This document shows, in pieces, positions 21,751 through 34,265 of a stretch of DNA of 64,000 nt; the stretch's first letter is position 1, and each line of letters opens with the position of its first letter. Source of the stretch: Gadus chalcogrammus (lineage: Eukaryota; Chordata; Actinopteri; Gadiformes; Gadidae); assembly GCF_026213295.1 (NCBI RefSeq), contig NC_079414.1, positions 11,224,362 to 11,288,361 of the forward strand, in the 5' to 3' direction. The notes under the pieces are model-generated. The model had not been told where the DNA came from. It was given only the letters and a program-made list of their open reading frames with translations, and ran no database searches. The position numbers were made by a program, and so were the translations under genes.

Positions 21751-22362
21751 ATGGGAATATTCTATAAATGTCTTGATATCATCTTTCGTCTCAACACTTC
21801 TGCTGCAGCCGCTTAAAGTCTCACTCCGAGAACCTTAAAATATGAATCAATCCATTAGAAGTATGAAAATATCTTCCCGGTGGCGTAACGGGGCAAACAA
21901 GGTGTCCTTTGACATCTATGTTTTGAGGCGATTGCACCACACATGATCATATTTGAATATGTTTCGGGGTTGTAATTAGCTGTCGATTTTGGAGGCCTTT
22001 ATCAATAATGACCAGCTATAGATTTGCTTCCCGATGGAGATTTTTGACAAATTACATGTTATTTAGCATCTACACGTAAGCTGAGTCCAATGAGATCAAG
22101 CTTGCCCTCTTGCCACACCGAGATCATGTCCTAGACCATAGGTGTACCATGTAAAATACATGTTACCATTTGCTAGAGTGTCATGCTTGGTGTCATTGGA
22201 CTCATCTCAACGTGTAGATGCTAAATAACATGTAATTTGTCACAAATTTCTATCGGGAAGCAAATCAATAGCTGCTCATTATTGATTAAGGCCTCCAATT
22301 TCGACAGCTAATTACTACCTTTAAACATGTTCGAATATGCTCATGTGTGGCACGGTTGCAAT

Positions 22363-22445
22363 TTACATTTACATTTAGGGCATTTAGCAGACACTTTTAT
22401 CCGTAGCGACTTACAATAAGTAAATTTTTCATAAGAAGTGCATCA
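22363..22445 (+). repeat. Short teleost interspersed repeat
   Basis: TTACATTTACATTTAGGGCA, TTTAGCAGACACTTTTATCC and GTAGCGACTTACAA form a block I recognise as very common in bony fish genomes. It is absent from the mirror arm of the fold-back, so it inserted after the fold-back formed. Confidence 0.7.
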
Positions 22446-23454
22446 ATATATCGCTGTCGGTACCAATCGCCTGGAAGCGTAGATGTTGAAGGACACCTTG
22501 TTCGCCCTCTTACGCCACCGGGAAGATATTTACATACTTCTGATTGACTAATTAATTGATTCAGCTATTCCCCCAGAAGTCTGGGGTCAAAAGGTCAAAA
22601 GGAGCCGCCACCACGCCGCTTATGAGATAACAAAAGTTAATGTGTATTTCTCTCATAGCTTTTTGTCATTATTAAAGAGAGGCCTGATTCTCAGATATGC
22701 AGGTTGGATGGCTACGGTGTAGGTCTGGGAAGAACTTCAGGCCAAAATCTTGCAAGCGAGCCGCTGGGTGTGGTGCAACGAGATGGAGCACTTGCTGAGT
22801 CATTTCCTGCAGGGCTGGAGCCACAGGTTGATGGGTATGCGTCCTTTGTGACCCCCTTTGATATATATGAGACCCTAAGGTATAGCTTACTTGAAACCAT
22901 CAGGCAGTAGGGGTGTACACTAGACATAAATAGGAAGCAAACTCAGGAGAGGGAATGACCTCTAACAAGTATTTATTTAATAAATTGTTTCAAATAACCC
23001 TGCCTCGTTAAATCAATGAGTTTGGTGTTTTGTGTTCAAAAATAGGTTACAGAAGAAGTCTAAACTGCAGAAAATAAAAACATCCAAGGTGCCTTTTAAG
23101 GATACCTTTGAATATCTGTCTATTTTTATAACCATCGGACCCTAGTTTACAACAAAAATAACACAATTGACGGCAGCTCCTTTGCCGCGTGGTTTTTAGA
23201 GCCATGTAAGGATTAGAGGGGGCTGTTACACCTTTCCTGTTCCTTGGCTCTCAGACCGTGTTCGGGGAGCACAGGCGAGACGTTCCCTCCAGGGCCGATG
23301 TACTTTGGGGGGGTAACACCCTTCACTATAACTGTCAGTGGGTCTGCTTATAGGTCGGAAGACACGGGCACGGATTCTTGGCGTTTGGTACTTTATTTAA
23401 CAGTACACGTTATTCGAAAAATAAACAACCGGACTTGTTTAATTCCTCCTAGAC

Positions 23455-23554
23455 CAGCCATCTCCAAACGGCGGACCGCGGTCCGGGTCCGGACCAAGTG
23501 ACGGTCCTATCCGGACCCATGACCAATTTAAAATTATTAAAAAAATAATAATAA

Positions 23555-23585
<31 letters not shown>

Positions 23586-24739
23586 TAATGAATTCTCTAT
23601 ACAAAGCATGATTATGTTAGTAAAATCATTTCTCACTGAAATACAAATTGAAAGGCAGAATAGTCTGTAGTGCAGCGTAAAAACAGCAAAAAGCAATGAT
23701 CTTCACAGAGCGAAGATCATGCACTCACCGAACTCCCCCCCTCCCTCCGTCTGTCACATGGGCGTAAAAGCGTCACTCAGAAAATAGCCAATCAAATTTT
23801 TTGTTTACCGGAAGAGCGATTTGGAAGGAGAAAATGGCTTGCTCGAAAATAAGGAAAGTTTAACCCGAAAACAGACATTTCAAAGATGAATGGACTGACC
23901 AATGCATGTTCATTCTCCCGCAAGGCAGTACAAAACCTTTGTTGTGTCTTTTATGTGTTGAAACCGTGGCGCTGATAAAAAGCGGGAATATTAAGCTGCA
24001 TTACGAATCCAAACACAGATCCTTAGAGGAAAAGTATCCCCAGAAGTCAGAAGTAAGAGAGTGGAAAATATCCGAGCTGAGAGCTCAGTATGAGAGGTCT
24101 ACGCGTGTCTTCACACACTCATTTACAGGCCAGCAACGTGCAAATGAATGCTCACTTAAGATTGCATGGATTTTGGGGCAACATAAAAAGAAATTCTGTG
24201 ACACGACTGTTGTGAATGAGCTTCATGCGGCTGTTCAGAGTGCCCCATCCTTAGCCATTGATGAGTCTTCAGATGTAACGGATAATGCCCAGCTTTTGGT
24301 TTAGGTGCGATTGTTTCATCAAGACAAGAAAGAGATCTGTGAGAACCTGTTGGGTCTAACACCACTTGAGACAGTTTTGCTTACTTGAAATGAAGGCCTA
24401 ATGCACTTTGTGTTTATTTGAAGTGTAGGCCTAGTGTTCCTGTTCTGCTTACTTCACATGTAGGCCTTATGCACTTTTTATGTTTACTTGTATTGCAGGC
24501 CTAATGTACCTGTTTTGTTTACTTGAAATGTTAATATGCGTTACTTTGTCTTACTAGTTTTTCATGGTTAAAAGTAAGCTATTTGGAAATTGAAAATAAA
24601 TACATCTGAAATGATAAGGTAATATGCCGTGTTGATTGTATTTGACAAAAGAAGGCTATTAGGACGTGGTTGGTTCGGACCTTTCTTGGAAGGAATTTTT
24701 AGTATCTGGACCTTGTTCAATTTTAATTGAAGACCCCTG
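23455..24739 (+). mobile_element. hAT element 5 (GTF2IRD2/EPM2AIP1-like), internally deleted
   Basis: The ends are CAGCCATCTCCAAACGGCGG and the complement of CAGGGGTCTTCAATT. The 8-bp TCCTAGAC flanks both sides (23447-23454 and 24740-24747). It carries only the start of a transposase gene and then non-coding DNA, so it is an internally deleted copy. Confidence 0.85.
23834..24390 (+). pseudogene. hAT-5 transposase N-terminal part
   Basis: An ATG at 23834 opens a short frame that soon meets TAA. Coding continues from about 23880 as FKDEWTDQCMFILPQG, CLLCVETVALIKSGNIKLHY then ESKH, a BED-like zinc finger (C-x2-C...H-x4-H). After a linker comes LAIDESSDVTDNAQLLV, which carries the first catalytic Asp, then a TAG. 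The next residues in frame, VRLFHQDKKEICENLLGLTP, still follow the family. The core and dimerisation domain are deleted. The arrangement matches proteins near GTF2IRD2 and EPM2AIP1. Confidence 0.75.
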
Positions 24740-24747
24740 TCCTAGAC

Positions 24748-25061
24748 TGATGCTGCGTTTTAATATCCATCCGTCTCGGAGGTCCGAGGACGTTGCCTAG
24801 CGACACTCACAAACACGCCCCTTTTCCTCGGACGGCGAACTCGCCATCTCAGTTGAACTCAGCGGTGACCGAGCAAAATTCCGAGACAGAATTCAAGATG
24901 GCTGCGCCCATTGTGACTTGAAGTATGAACTGTTTTCATTGTGCTTCGACCACTTTGGTGGTTTAAATGGCAATTTCAATCACTCGTATTACTGCAATAC
25001 CTTACTGCGTCCGTATCTCTGCCTATGTAGACAAATATATGGTATTTGTGTGCAGCACTTT
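24748..25061. other. Unassigned, MITE-like edge
   Basis: It starts TGATGCTGCGTTTTAATATC, which resembles the left end of the MITE at 27434 (TGCTGCTATCC). AAGATGGCTGCGCCCAT near 24896 recurs inverted at about 27776. The DNA therefore probably belongs to a relative of that MITE, split by the L2 at 25062. Confidence 0.4.
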
Positions 25062-27274
25062 AGTAAGTAAGTAAAATGTATTTATAAGGCACATTTAAAA
25101 ACAGTTTTCACTGGCCAAAGTGCCGTACATGGTGCAAAGAGGCATATAAAGGAACACATACCACATACATAGACATAGATAAAAACATATAAAATAAACG
25201 AGATATCACAAAAGGGGAGGAAAGGCCAGGGAGAAAAGGTGTGTTTTAAGCCTAGATTTAAAAATGGTGATGGAAGGAGCGTTTCTGACTGCAGGCGGCA
25301 GCTCGTTCCAAAGGCGGGGGGCAGCCACAGCAAAAGCCCTGTCACCCCTCTGTTTTAGCCTAGTGCGTGGAACGTGTAAGAGACCCAAGCTACCTGATCT
25401 TAGGGACCTGGGTGCTGAGTGGTGGTGGATGAGCTCTGTGATGTAGGGTGGGGCCAGGCCATTTAGGGCTTTAAAAACCATAAGTACGGTTTTAAAATGA
25501 ATTCTGTGCTGGATGGGCAACCAGTGAAGGGATGCTAGGATGGGGGTTATATGATCCCGCTTTCTGGATCCAGTCAGCAGCCTTGCTGTGGAGCTCTGGA
25601 CCAACTGAAGGCGAGAGAGGAGTGATTGAGGGAGTCCTAGGTAAAGGGAGTTGCAGTAATCCAGCCGTGATGTGATGAAGGCGTGTATTACTATTTCCAG
25701 ATTGTGAAGTGATAAATGGGGTTTCATCTTGGCAATGACTCTGAGCTGGTAAAACTGCTCTTGACCACAGCAGCAATTTGCTTGTCAAAGCAGAAATTAG
25801 AATCAAAGATGTCACCCAGGTTTCTGGAGTGGGATTTGACGTAGGGGGAGAGAATACCTAAGTCGGCCGTGCGAGGGGTTTTGGATTTGGAAGGCCCAAA
25901 AATAATGACTTCCTTTTTGTCATTATTAATTTGGAGGAAGTTACTACCCAGCCAAACTTTTACCTCCTCAAGGCAGTCAAGGAGGGTCTGGAGCGAGTCT
26001 GCAGATTTGAGAGGGAGATATAATTGCGAGTCATCAGCATAAAAGTGAAATGCAATGTTATGCTTCCTGATTATATTCCCTAGAGGGAGCATTTATAGGC
26101 AGAAGAGGACAGGGCCTAAAATGGACCCCTGGGGAACCCCACAGGACACAGGGGCAGAGGGTGAGGAGAACTGTCCGATAGACACTGTGAAAGATCTATT
26201 GGTGAGATAGGAGGAAACCATTGAAGAGCTGTGCTACTAATACCAACCCACTGCTCTAGGCGCGACAAGAGGGTGTTGTGGTCGACAGTGTCGAAGGCGG
26301 CACAGAGGTCTAGTAAGATCAAAATGGCATTTTCTCCAGAGTCTAGAGTGAGGAGCAGGTCATTTGTTACTTTCAATAAGGCTGTCTCAGTGCTGTGACG
26401 TGATCTAAAACCTGATTGGAAGGGTTCTAAAATCTCGGCATGGTTTAAAAAGGGCAATAGTTGTGATAAAACCACCTTTTCCAGGATTTTTTAAATAAAA
26501 GGTAATTTAGAGATTGGACGGTAGTTTCTTGGACATTTTGCATCCATGTTATGTTTTTTAAGCAGTGGCTGGACAACCGCCTGCTTAAAACTTGCAGGAA
26601 CAAAACCCCTGGTCAGGCAAGAGTTGAGGATGCCCTGAATACTTGGGCCGATTGAGTCAAAGACGTCTTTTATTATTTTGGAGGGGACAGCATCGTTAGG
26701 AGAAGTTGAGGGCTTCATGACCCTAACAATGTCCCTTAGTTCCTCTAGTGACACTGGTAGGAAATTGTCAAAAAGAGCTGAAGGCCTAACGCCTAAGTGA
26801 TGCAGGGAAGTGACTGGTGATGAGGGGGTGAAAGACTGCCTAATGTGATTGATTTTGTCAATAAAACATTTCATAAATGTCGTGCAGGATGTCAGTGGAT
26901 GGCTCGACTTGTGAGGGGGCTTGTGGATTGATGATTGAGTTTAAAGTGCTAAAAAGGATTTTGGGACGATGGACGTGTTCACTGATAATATTGGAAAAGT
27001 GTATAACTCTAGCTGCTTTAGCTGCTGTTTGGAATGTTGCTAGAGAGTTCTTGAAAATTTGGAAAGAAACAGTGAGGTGATCTTTCTTCCACTTTCGCTC
27101 AGCTGTCCGACAGGCTCGCCTGAGAGAGCGGGTAGTGTCATCCAGCCATGGTTGTGATATGAGTTTGGGGCGTTTGAGCTTAAAGGGGGCAATGGAATCT
27201 AAGATTGCTGAGCATGAGGAGTTGAAAATACTCAGTAGTTCATCTGCACAAGGGGGGGGATCAGTAGTAGTCAT
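25062..27274 (-). mobile_element. L2-type LINE (5' truncated)
   Basis: The minus-strand reverse transcriptase reads in pieces: YRPISKLPFI, then FQSGFRSRHSTETALLKVTN, ILLDLCAAFDTVDHNTLLSR (first Asp), FHFYADDSQLYLPLKS (YADD active site, about 26030) and a C-terminal IFKSRLKTHLFSLAFPP. An upstream region (26858-27274) encodes the linker after the missing endonuclease. Frameshifts and stops occur at about 26480, 26110 and 25725. The 3' end lies near 25062 with an AGTA-type tail. L2 elements mobilise by target-primed reverse transcription. Confidence 0.85.
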
Positions 27275-27322
27275 CTACTGTTGTTTTAAATGTGCTATAT
27301 AAATAAACTTGACTTGACTTGG
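27275..27322 (+). repeat. LINE tail on the opposite strand
   Basis: AATGTGCTATATAAATAAAC followed by TTGACTTGACTTGG is a typical L2-type 3' end in plus orientation. It directly abuts the truncated 5' end of the minus-strand L2, so the two are head to head. Confidence 0.65.
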
Positions 27323-27433
27323 CTATGGCCTATAGCCTACTTATTTTGGAGCGCCTGGTCCTCTGCCAATGCTACCGCGACAAGAGCTTTCCGGGTGGCG
27401 TCCATGTTTTCCTCCAACGACCGAGCGAATTAA

Positions 27434-27936
27434 TGCTGCTATCCATTTGGATGGTACGCTGGTACGAACGACCAGCTTCAGCGAGAACGTGACGTATTTC
27501 CCTTGCTCCAGCCTTCCTGTTTGTCATTTGTGTTTCTGTCAAACCACGAGGGGGAGTAGTAGCAGGCTATTCATCATTAGAAACCTCTTTAGCAAACCAG
27601 CTTGAAAACACAACTTTACATTGAATTGCACGCAAAGCATGACCGTGCAATGCATAAATTGGTGACCGGATTAAAGCAGCAATGAAATCAAGTGTGTAAG
27701 AGGATTTAAAAACGACATTAAAACCTCTAACGTGGTACAAATACAAAGAAAATACATCTCAACCCCCATTAACTATGGGCGCAGCCATCTTCTTTACAAG
27801 TTGTACAGCTCTGCTTGCTGTACTTTGAAAGCGACGAGATACTACGACCAAAGGGGGGCGTGCCTCAGTGAAATGCCGCAAGAAAGCTGGGAGATTTGCG
27901 ACTTTACCACTTCGTACATCCAAATGGATAGCAGCA
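27434..27936. mobile_element. Harbinger-type MITE, TAA duplication
   Basis: Ends TGCTGCTATCCATTTGGATG and the complement of CATCCAAATGGATAGCAGCA. TAA occurs at 27431-27433 and 27937-27939. No transposase. Confidence 0.75.
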
Positions 27937-28778
27937 TAATAATACGCTTGAAGTGTGGGCGTGGCGTCAGATCTCGAACGCAGCATGACACTCGCTCAAT
28001 CGGTCGTTCACTCTTTCGTCGACTCATTCGCTGACGTCACACACACACACACACACAGACATTCTCGCGCACACACATACACCACTCGTAACAGGGCGGT
28101 CGATAGCAACATCCATAGCAACCATGACAGTCAAGTGACGTGGACGCAGCCCTGTTGAAAAAAATAGAATACCACCCTACACACTCAGGAGATCAATTAT
28201 ATTACAATTATTATGAACATGGAGCCTTTATTTGCATGGGTTTACATTACGTTCTGTGTAGCATGGAAATATTGGAGAAACACTCCCATTCAGAATGCTT
28301 TGGTTTACATTTCGTCCTTTGGAGCACGGTTATTTTTATTTATTTATTTTCAGTTTTTGAGTAGGTGCTTCAAAAATGCAAAATCTTCTGCAATAATCCA
28401 AAATCCAATGGAAATACCCGTTGGCTTGTTGTCAAGGGAACCCAGGGCGATGCTCACTTCCGGGTTGGCCAACATATGTCATCCCTCCGCCATATATACT
28501 GTAAAAACACATGTTCAAGTAGAATGATAATGCATGAATTTATTCTTTATTCTGCCGTAGTATTTATTGAAGGGGGGGGGGGGGGCATACAAGTCTTTGG
28601 GCCAAGGATCCAGATCTGTTCCGGAGCATTTCAGCTCCTCGGGCAACCGCGCAGGGTTGCCAGGTCCTGCAAAAAACGTCCTGCCCACATACCTTTCAAA
28701 ATCCACCCAAAATGTCCTAGAAGCAGCCCAAATTAAAATGGGAATATTTGTTGTTGTTGTTTTAGCAGCAAAATGCAT

Positions 28779-28835
28779 TGTGTGTATGTGTGCGCGTGCG
28801 TGCGTGCGCGCGCGTGTGTGTGTGTGTATGTGTGT
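28779..28835. repeat. GT-rich microsatellite at fold-back right edge
   Basis: Imperfect GT run with GC variants, the mirror of the CA run at 19638-19744. Confidence 0.85.
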
Positions 28836-29675
28836 CCACTGCACAACCCCGCCCATACTCTGGTGTTTAATAGTTCTGACTGTTTTCATCAGAGGTGTTA
28901 AAAGTATTCACATTCATTACTCAAGTAGAAGTATAGATACTAGCGTTTAAAAATACTTTTGTAGAAGTTGAAGTATCAACTCAAGCTTTTTACTTAAGTA
29001 AAAGTATAAAAGTACTGGTTTCAAAACTACTTAAAATATTAAAGTAAAAGTAATGCAAGGGGAAAAAAAATGCCATTAAGGACAAAAGCTTAGGCCGTGC
29101 CACAGGGGCCTATAGAATTACAATCAGTGTTTTTGCCAAGTATGCTCACACATACAAGGAATTTGGTCTCTGCATTTATCCCATCCGTGAATTTGTGACA
29201 CACACACACAGCACACCTCTATAGCACACTGCTCCACTTCCCCCCCAAAAACCTTTTTCTAAAGGCCACCTAATGACTATAATGTTAATGTCAAAAAAAT
29301 TGGGATGCACCTGTTTCAGACACATTTATGCCCATTGAAAATGAACGCATATTAGTACAATGCAAATACAATAAAGAACCATATGTGCACTACTGAGCAT
29401 TAACATGTGTTTCATGGAGCGGATGATATGATGACTATTTCCCTGTAAGTATTGGAATGGTGCAAAAAGTCAAACTTCAGAGGCATGTTATCAAAAGCCT
29501 TTATTGGGAACGTAAATGTATGTATCCAAGCTTAGCTGCAGGAAATTAAGATAACGAGTAAGAACTTGGCGAACAGGGACGCACCATAAAAAATTGACTA
29601 AACATTTCCTGAAAAAAACCCACAATATCTACACCAGGATCTACATCAGTTAAGCACAGACTATGAAACAAAGAA

Positions 29676-30018
29676 TTACCAATAGGCTTTGTTCAGCTGC
29701 AAAAGCAACTGGTTCTCAAAGTTCTTCAAGCCAATGCATGCTCTTTTTGGGCTGAAGATCAGCCTTGCAACACTAAACAGTCTTTCAAAGGCTGCTGAGG
29801 CAGGGAGTGCTGTATTAAGCTTGAGTGATAGCTGGTACACAGCTGGGAAGGTCTTCAGTACCTCTACTGTGTCTCCTTGGCACCCCTGGTATGCATCCAA
29901 CTGCTGGGACGTTTCAAGAGGGCCAGTCTTCTTCAAGGAGGAAAATAAGTCCTCTTCCTCAGATGATTGGGAGCCCTCACTGCCTGACAGTCCAAGTGGC
30001 TTCTGATATAGTCAAGAC
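29676..30018 (-). pseudogene. hAT-2 transposase last exon (dimerisation domain)
   Basis: After an acceptor (TTTATTCCACAG|G) the exon reads GLDYIRSHLDC, then after a one-base shift SGSEGSQSSEEEDLFSSLKK. It continues to the hAT dimerisation region LNTALPASAAFERLFSVARL and ends FENQLLLQLNKAYW with a stop. The acidic stretch and the A(F/C)ERLFS box are hallmark hAT features. Apart from the one frameshift the exon is intact. Confidence 0.85.
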
Positions 30019-30064
30019 CTGTGGAATAAAAAACAAAAATCAGGACAATTTAGACCATGTCAGT

Positions 30065-30182
<118 letters not shown>

Positions 30183-30270
30183 AGACCTAGTACTGAAGGG
30201 AAATTTAAATTGAGCGGAAGTACTAAGAAATGACACGTATTAAGGGGAAGTTGAGAAGTGAGACACTTAC

Positions 30271-31330
30271 CACATTTGAGGATATTTTCCTCACTTGTCC
30301 AGCAGGTCTTAAATTTCGGAACCAGAATGGCTGCGGCGATCAGCTCTGGATCGGCAAGCATCTCTCCGAAGCGTTTGTTCAGGCCTATGAGAAGTGCTGC
30401 AATCAAAGGCTCACAAAACTTGGAGGCGACGCGAAGGTGATGGAGCTTGGATCCAAGTAGTGTCAGGGCTGTACGCTTACTTTTTAAAATGGTAGCACTG
30501 GTGGTAGCAAGCAAAATTCAATAGCACAAAAATAATTTTGGTAGCACACATACTATAGTGAAAGTAGTATGTAGCCCCTATAGCCAAAGCAGTCAAAACT
30601 AAGCCTTCCTCGAGGCAATATTTACAAAACATAGACTTCTTGGATTGGTCGTAGACCAGCCAATTGAACGTTTTTAACCACTGGGGGTTAAACCTGTACG
30701 TTTTCCCGTTTGCCGAGACATGTCATGGGTGGAGTCGGCTTCGTCCGAAGGTGCCGGTTGCGTGCTTGTGGTCGCCTAGTCAATCTCTTCCATACGTGGA
30801 TTTTTTTCCAAGTTTCCATCTTTATTTAATGAAGAAGAACTTACGAATACAGAGAATACCTTTCCATTTTTCTGTTTTGCTTAAAAAGTGAATTTCACGC
30901 GACCGTTACAAAGCCTCTTCCTCAACATGCGAATCTTCGGGAAATGTAGTTCTTTAGTAGTTGAGCGGAACTGGCGAGCCTATAATTCAAAATACATTTC
31001 CCTAAATGCATCGCTCCCATCATGCTCCCACACACTCGCACTTAGCAATGCGAAAGCCGTACAGAAAGACGTATTTTTTTTCCTTCTCACCCTTTCGCTG
31101 CGGTGCAAGTGGACTTGTATTTATCTTTGCACGTTATATATTTTAATAGCAAATGCGATCAAAACTGTCGCACTGTACAGCCCTGAGTGTAATAGTGGGG
31201 ACCAACCATCCCATCTGCACACTTGTTTCTCCTTGGAGAACGTCAAGTGCCTTCGCAACTGGAGACATTGTCTTGGCATATTCTGCAAGAAATGCGAGTT
31301 CCACTGGAGTAAACCTGTACAAAGAAGAAA
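30271..31330 (-). pseudogene. hAT-2 transposase exon split by a nested element
   Basis: The upstream part (31186 to about 31322) reads VELAFLAEYAKTMSPVAKAL then DVLQGETSVQMGWLVPTITL. The downstream part (30271-30463) reads LGSKLHHLRVASKFCEPLIA then AAAILVPKFKTCWT and ends at a GTAAGT donor. Dropping 30464-31185 with one AGTGT copy closes the reading frame between the two parts. This is the usual hAT central helical region before the dimerisation exon. Confidence 0.8.
30464..31185. mobile_element. Nested DNA element with CAGGGCTGTAC ends
   Basis: The left end is CAGGGCTGTACGCTTAC and the right end the complement of CAGGGCTGTACAGTGCGAC. The 5-bp AGTGT flanks both sides (30459-30463 and 31186-31190). 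It looks hAT-like, but the duplication is 5 bp rather than 8. It is non-autonomous. Confidence 0.7.
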
Positions 31331-31578
31331 AGAAAAACACAACATGCAACATTCAGCCTACTTGATGTAGCACCTTCAACTGGAGGAACTGAGAAATTAA
31401 AGAGGAAAAATAGTAATCTGAGACCTTTAGAAATGAAATTGTGTTGCTTGATACAAATCACATCCATAGTAAATAGGGAGACTGCATATTGGCATAGTGT
31501 TGTACGGTATTCAAAGTATAAAACTGACTTAATCTATTGTTAATCACTTCATTAACTGAAAGGCAGAAAAACAAGCAC

Positions 31579-32345
31579 TTACTTATGTGTATCTAATTCA
31601 GTGCAGACAGCTGCAAGGGCTCCTTCTCCTTGTTCTCTTGTGATTCTCACTATTCTTTCTACAGCTGAAAAGAGTGAATTCCACCTTGTCGGCACAGGCC
31701 TTACGAGTTGTAGTTTACAGTGGTCTTCAATTACTTCAGCTGCAGTGCTTGATCTTGAACTTTTGATCCATAAGCTAGAGCATTTGGAAAATGTGGACCT
31801 TGCCACACACTTGTACAATGGGTTGCTCTCTGCTTTAGAAGCATCAACTGTTGACACAAAATTGAGCAGGTGGCAGGCGCAGCGATGGTGCTTGGGTAGC
31901 TGGTATTCCAAGTAGTCATCTTCTTTTAACAGGGTTCCGGCATCAACAAATTCAACACCCTCAACGCTTTCCTCTTCATTGGAATCATAATTTTGGCCAC
32001 CGTCATCCTCTTCTCCATCACCCTCTCCTACAGGTTCAGGATTGTTGTTCTCGTCAGACTGCCCATAAACTCTGAAGGCTTTCAGGAAGTTCGATCCGTT
32101 GTCGGTTGTAGTGTGAACGATCTTCTCTCTGTTATTGAATTCTGTGTGAATATCATTTAGGGCACCAGCCAGGGCATAAAAGGTGCGTGACCCTTTGAGT
32201 TGCTTGCATGCCAGGGCAGCACAGGATCTCTGCATGGTCTGGGGGTTAAACCAGTGCGCAGTGACACCAATGAAACCGCGACGGTGTGCCGTCCAGCAGT
32301 CTGTTGTTGTTGCTATGAACTCAATTTCACTTAGGGCAGGTTTCT
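31579..32345 (-). pseudogene. hAT-2 transposase central exon (catalytic)
   Basis: It begins SEIEFIATTTDCWTAHRRGF then IGVTAHW (first catalytic Asp in TTDCW), followed by REKIVHTTTDNGSNFLKAFR (second Asp). A long acidic insert of about 50 residues comes next, then HHRCACHLLNFVSTVD and RPVPTRWNSLFSAVERIV. This is the standard hAT order. The exon continues upstream to the LINE insertion at about 32425 (LVQHLQPNTNVMTRNTVV), with one stop at about 32350. Confidence 0.85.
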
Positions 32346-32424
32346 TTTCATTTCAACAGAGGCCTTTGTTTACAACCGTATTGCGCGTCATGACATTTGT
32401 ATTTGGCTGAAGATGTTGCACAAG

Positions 32425-33920
32425 CTCAATGAAGCCCTGTTTATTTTATTTTATTTTATTTTATTAAAGGATCCCCATTAGCTTATGCCATAGCAGTTTG
32501 CTAATCTTCCTGGGGTCCACATAAAATCCACATTACAAGTAATACTATTAAGTGTATTCAAATACAGTTCATACATACACAACTATAATAACAGTATACA
32601 TAATACATCACAAAAGTTCAGCAATTATTAATACAGTATAATAAATAACTAAAACAGTACAGTTTAAACCAGAATACTTGATAGTAATCCTAGGCAACAT
32701 GAATGAAAGCATACATTGTTCCTACAAAAAGCAGCGTCCATATAACCACAAAGAAAAGTGCACCTTTATTCTCCTTTTGAAGGATATTTTGCTTTTTTCT
32801 TGACGGATATCTTGAGGCAATTCATTCCAAATTTTACTTGCTCTGTAAAGCACTGTTCTTTTCCGAAAATTGGTTTTTGGATGAGCTTGCACAATATCAC
32901 CATTGCTAGCCTTTCTTGTATTGTGTTTAAGCACAGTATTACAAAGAACAATTTGCTCTTTCAAGAACTCAGGTCTGTGTGTCCGCAATGTGTTGCCAAG
33001 AAATGTCACTGTGCTTGAGGCAAGCCTATTTTCAACACTAAGCCATGATAAACTAGACTGCATCTTACGAACGCTAGTTCTTGACGAGCAACCTAGAACA
33101 AGCCTAGCAGCCCTGTTCTGGGCAACTTTTTGTGGCTGAGGCCCATACCACTGAACAGTAGTCCAGGTGGGATAGTATTAAAGATCGACACACTTGTTCA
33201 AGAATATGAGATGGTACATATGGTTCACATCGTCTAGTCATATGAATGCCAACACCCATTTTTCTAATGACGTTATCAATCTGTTTTGACCATGTCAGAT
33301 GGTTATCAATGACCATGCCAAGTAATTGTACCTTCTCCACTTCAATTGGTACTTTGTCCACATACAAGTCTAATTTTGGCCTAACAGACAACCTGTGTCT
33401 AGACCCAAAAATAATGCCCTTTGTTTTAGATATGTTTCAGACAAGCTTGTTTGATGTAATCCAATCATGCACAGTTTCTAGTTCTTGTGATAAAACTTGA
33501 TTGAGTTCATTATGAGTGTTAGCTGCATAATACATTGTAGAATCATCAGCATACATCACAATACTAGCATTTTTTACAGCGGAAGACAAGTCATTAGTGA
33601 AAATAGAAAAGAGGAGAGGTCCCAGACAACTTCCTTGAGGCACACCATAAGTTAAATGGCTGCTACTCTGAGATAAGCTGCCATTTTAATAGACTCTCTG
33701 TGTTCTAGAAGAGATATAGCTCTTAATCAAGGTAACGGCAGTGGGTGTAAACTCATAAGAGATACGTTTTTTAATCAACAGCTCATGATCGATAACATCG
33801 AAAGCAGCGCTAAAGTCTAGCATAACTGCAGCCACTACCTTTGAGTCGTCAATTTCCCTTAACCAATCATCGGTCATCTGTGTTAGGGCAGTGCTAGTTA
33901 CTGATGCTGAACAATGTGTG
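32425..33920 (-). mobile_element. Non-LTR retrotransposon (L2/CR1-like) with TTTTA tail
   Basis: On plus it starts with a TTTTA repeat and AAAGGATCCCCATTAGCTTA, the reversed 3' end of a common teleost LINE. The minus strand encodes VVAAVMLDFSAAFDVIDHEL (first Asp), PQGSCLGPLLFSIFTNDL, IVMYADDSTMYYAANTHN (YADD), then a C-terminal SKIWNELPQDIRQEKSKISF. Stops break it into four pieces. It is 5' truncated near 33920 and sits inside hAT-2. Confidence 0.85.
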
Positions 33921-34265
33921 GTGGGTGCAAGCCTTGGACAACGAATTTGAGGACTACTTTATCCACACTTGCCTGGGACACTCTTCGAGTCTCCCACAGC
34001 TTGGTTTGTTTGGAGGGTGGTGTCAAAGAATCTTCGGTGGATGGCTTCCTTTTGAGGGTTGATGGAGAAAGTTGTGTGTACCTCTCTAGACGGGTGGGGT
34101 GTATCTTCTGTGGAGAAAATTAATGCAGAGGCACATATTGAGATTCATATAATTTCTCTCAAACCACAAGCTCAGACTATCTAGGACTTCCGTTGTATTC
34201 CATTTCATGGGGAATCATGCCCCATGTCCAAAATTCCAAACTACCCCTTTAACTTACAAATATAT

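Larger units (their letters stand above)
23224..28093. mobile_element. 4.87-kb insertion with TGTTAC...GTAACA ends
   Basis: It interrupts the right arm of the fold-back exactly. Ends are TGTTACACC and CTCGTAACA, with GGGC on both sides (23220-23223 and 28094-28097). TG...CA ends plus a 4-bp duplication suggest a solo LTR or retroviral-type insertion that was later filled by a hAT, an L2 and MITEs. No second LTR and no pol remnant of its own are visible, so the class is uncertain. Confidence 0.45.
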
